This document shows positions 61,912-64,000 of a DNA stretch of 64,000 nucleotides, one piece after another. The position numbers and the translations under genes were made by a program. This DNA is from Thermobrachium celere DSM 8682. Lineage in GTDB: Bacteria > Bacillota > Clostridia > Clostridiales > Caloramatoraceae. The stretch covers positions 1,306,449 through 1,370,448 of the forward strand of contig NZ_HF952018.1 of the NCBI RefSeq assembly GCF_000430995.1, written 5' to 3'. Numbering within the stretch: the stretch's first letter is position 1; the number at the start of each line of letters is the position of its first letter. The notes beneath the pieces were generated by a model that had not been told where the DNA came from, made no database searches, and saw only the letters and a program-made list of their open reading frames with translations.

Positions 61912-64000
61912 TTACTTAAGTGCATTAAGTCTTTCTATAACCTTATCAAGCATTTCCTTATACTTTGCAAGTTTTTCCCTTTCTTCATCAACAAGCTTCT
62001 GAGGTGCCTTTGCTACAAAGTTTGGATTATTTAGCTTGCCCTCTGCTCTTTCTACTTCCTTCTCAAGCTTTTCCTTTTCTTTAGTTAGTCTTTCTATTTC
62101 CTTCTGTTTGTCTATTAAATCCTCAAGAGGCATATATATTTGTGCTCCTTCTGTAACTTGAGATACAGCGTCCTTTGGTATATCATTTTCATCTATAAAT
62201 ACTACCTCTGATGCAAAGGCAAGTTTTTCAAAGTAAACTGCACCATCTTGGAATGCCCTCTTTGCTGCTTCATTTGATGGTATTAACATTATTTTTGCTC
62301 TTCTTGAGTTTGGAACATTCATTTCAGCTCTAATATTTCTTACTGCTCTTATGGCATCAATTACATATTCCATTGATTTCATATCTTCTTGATAATTTCT
62401 GTCTTCTCTGTATTCTGGCCATTTAGCTATAGTTATTGATGGTGTTTCATCAGTTATGTGCTTGTAAATCTCCTCTGTTATAAATGGCATAAATGGATGT
62501 AGAAGCTTTAAGCTGTCCTTTAAAACTTCAATTAGTGTAATTTGTGCTGCAGCCTTTGACTTTTCGTCATCGCCATATAATCTTGGCTTTACAAGTTCTA
62601 TATACCAATCGCAAAGTTCTGACCAGATAAAGTCATATATTTTTTGTGCTGCAATACCAAGTTCAAATTTATTTAGATTTTCTGTAACTTCCTTTGCCAC
62701 TTCATTTATTCTGCTTAATATCCATCTATCAGCAGTATTTCTTATGTTATTTGCTTCACTCTTATATCTATTTACAAGCTCCTCATCATAGTTCATAAGC
62801 ATAAATCTTGAAGCATTCCAAATCTTATTTGCAAAGTTTCTTGAGGCTTCTACTCTTTCCATATAAAATCTCATATCATTTCCTGGTGAGTTTCCTGTAA
62901 CAAGAGTAAATCTTAATGCATCTGCACCGTATTTATCTATTATTTCAAGTGGGTCTATACCATTTCCAAGGGATTTTGACATCTTTCTTCCCTGTGAATC
63001 TCTAACTATTCCATGTACAAGTACATGCTTAAATGGTACGCTTCCCATTTCATTAATTGCTGAGAATATCATTCTTGCAACCCAGAAGAAGATTATATCA
63101 TATCCTGTAACTAATACATCTGTTGGGAAGAAGTATTCTAAATCCTCTGTTTTATCTGGCCATCCTAACGTTGAGAAAGGCCATAGTGCTGAGCTAAACC
63201 AAGTATCTAAAACATCTTCATCCTGTTTTAAATTATTTGAATTACATTTTGTACATACTGATGGATCTTCAGATTCAACTATTATTTCTCCACAATCTTC
63301 ACAGTACCATACAGGTATTCTGTGTCCCCACCAAAGCTGTCTTGAAATACACCAGTCTTGTATATTTTCCATCCAATTAAAATAAACCTTTGCAAACCTT
63401 TCTGGAACAAATTCAACTTCTCCATTTTTAACAGCCTCAATTGCTGGCTCAGCAAGTGGTTTCATCTTTACAAACCATTGTTTTGATAAAAGTGGTTCAA
63501 CTGTTGTTCCACATCTGTCATGTGCACCAACATTATGGTTGTGTTCCTCTATCTTAACAAGAAGGCCTAACTCTTGTAAATCGTTTACTATTTGCTTTCT
63601 TGCTTCATATCTATCAAGTCCAGCATATTTACCAGCAAGTTCATTCATAGTTCCATTATCATTCATTACAACAATTTGCTCAAGATTGTGTCTTTGACCA
63701 ACCTCAAAGTCATTTGGGTCATGGGCTGGAGTAATCTTTACTGCTCCAGTTCCAAATTCCATTTCAACATACTCATCAGCAATTACAGGTATTTCTCTAT
63801 TTACAAGTGGAAGAATTAAAGTTTTTCCTATTAAATGCTTATATCTTTCATCATTTGGATTTACTGCAACTGCAACATCACCAAGCATTGTTTCTGGTCT
63901 TGTTGTTGCAATAACTATATATTCATTACTATCTTTAACAGGATATTTAATATGCCATAGATTGCCTTGTTTTTCTTGATATTCAATTTCTGCATCTGAA
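61912..64000 (-). CDS. valS: Valine--tRNA ligase, C-terminal part (cut by window edge)
   Basis: Partial gene: about 696 codons are visible and the frame remains open at the right edge, with no start codon in the window. The order is the end of the CP1 editing domain ([18 protein letters not shown]), the [18 protein letters not shown] segment, the KMSKS loop ([14 protein letters not shown]), the anticodon-binding domain, and the C-terminal coiled-coil arm ([20 protein letters not shown]). It charges tRNA-Val. Any T-box leader would lie outside the window. Confidence 0.97.
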   Translation of the reverse strand, partial: SDAEIEYQEKQGNLWHIKYPVKDSNEYIVIATTRPETMLGDVAVAVNPNDERYKHLIGKTLILPLVNREIPVIADEYVEMEFGTGAVKITPAHDPNDFEVGQRHNLEQIVVMNDNGTMNELAGKYAGLDRYEARKQIVNDLQELGLLVKIEEHNHNVGAHDRCGTTVEPLLSKQWFVKMKPLAEPAIEAVKNGEVEFVPERFAKVYFNWMENIQDWCISRQLWWGHRIPVWYCEDCGEIIVESEDPSVCTKCNSNNLKQDEDVLDTWFSSALWPFSTLGWPDKTEDLEYFFPTDVLVTGYDIIFFWVARMIFSAINEMGSVPFKHVLVHGIVRDSQGRKMSKSLGNGIDPLEIIDKYGADALRFTLVTGNSPGNDMRFYMERVEASRNFANKIWNASRFMLMNYDEELVNRYKSEANNIRNTADRWILSRINEVAKEVTENLNKFELGIAAQKIYDFIWSELCDWYIELVKPRLYGDDEKSKAAAQITLIEVLKDSLKLLHPFMPFITEEIYKHITDETPSITIAKWPEYREDRNYQEDMKSMEYVIDAIRAVRNIRAEMNVPNSRRAKIMLIPSNEAAKRAFQDGAVYFEKLAFASEVVFIDENDIPKDAVSQVTEGAQIYMPLEDLIDKQKEIERLTKEKEKLEKEVERAEGKLNNPNFVAKAPQKLVDEEREKLAKYKEMLDKVIERLNALK

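Overview
The window is a compact, AT-rich chromosomal segment from an anaerobic, spore-forming Firmicute of class Clostridia. Supporting signs are the Firmicute-only regulators WhiA, YvcK and RapZ, T-box leaders before pheS and thrS, an L20 leader before infC, several spore genes (two alpha/beta SASPs, YtxC, a PdaB-type deacetylase) and oxygen-sensitive enzymes (pyruvate formate-lyase, indolepyruvate:ferredoxin oxidoreductase). A Caloramator-like member of the Clostridiaceae is a reasonable guess, but no 16S gene is present to settle it. There is no prophage, CRISPR array or large island.

Layout. 1-5.9 kb: the 5' end of dnaE with ytoI, then the PHP-phosphatase-rapZ-yvcK-whiA cluster. 5.9-7.5 kb: a RAYT-type (Y1 tyrosine) transposase gene bounded by copies of a short repeat (core GGGGACAGTTACTTATT). 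A second, transposase-free set of the same repeats lies at 11.6-11.9 kb. 7.5-11.5 kb: ptb-iorA-iorB and an MgtC-family gene. 11.9-14.9 kb: pflB-pflA with a probable Rex operator over the promoter. 15.1-15.3 kb: a 203-bp imperfect palindrome of unknown role. 15.4-19.5 kb: a flavin-dependent alpha-hydroxyacid dehydrogenase, a YfcE phosphodiesterase, a GNAT acetyltransferase, an amino-acid permease and a DUF523 protein. 19.6-27.4 kb: mutS2, a U32 peptidase, three unrecognised coiled-coil or beta-rich genes, and zapA. 27.5-38.5 kb: pheST with its T-box, an rRNA methyltransferase, ktrAB, infC-rpmI-rplT with the L20 leader, thrS with its T-box, and ytxC. 39.4-39.9 kb: five tRNAs (Val, Asp, Phe, Gly, Cys). 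39.9-44.2 kb: a diguanylate cyclase, hslO, a methyltransferase, manA and a SASP gene. 44.2-49.8 kb: a complete oppABCDF operon. 50.2-55.6 kb: asd-dapA-dapB-patA and dapH, the acetyl branch of diaminopimelate synthesis, with cobO inverted between patA and dapH. 55.6-61.8 kb: an SSB-like protein, a stand-alone Mur-ligase-fold protein, PdaB, small spore-type proteins, a DUF4364 protein, folC and a patatin. 61.9-64 kb: the 3' part of valS.

Most content is ordinary, well-conserved Clostridia housekeeping. The best candidates for something new are the RAYT/repeat system with its Shine-Dalgarno-sequestering hairpin, the 203-bp palindrome upstream of pflB, a seven-base stem sequence (CCATGAA) shared by many terminators, and the three-gene block between zapA and the U32 peptidase. 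Many start codons were moved from the longest reading frame to the one with a well-spaced ribosome binding site; these changes are stated entry by entry.
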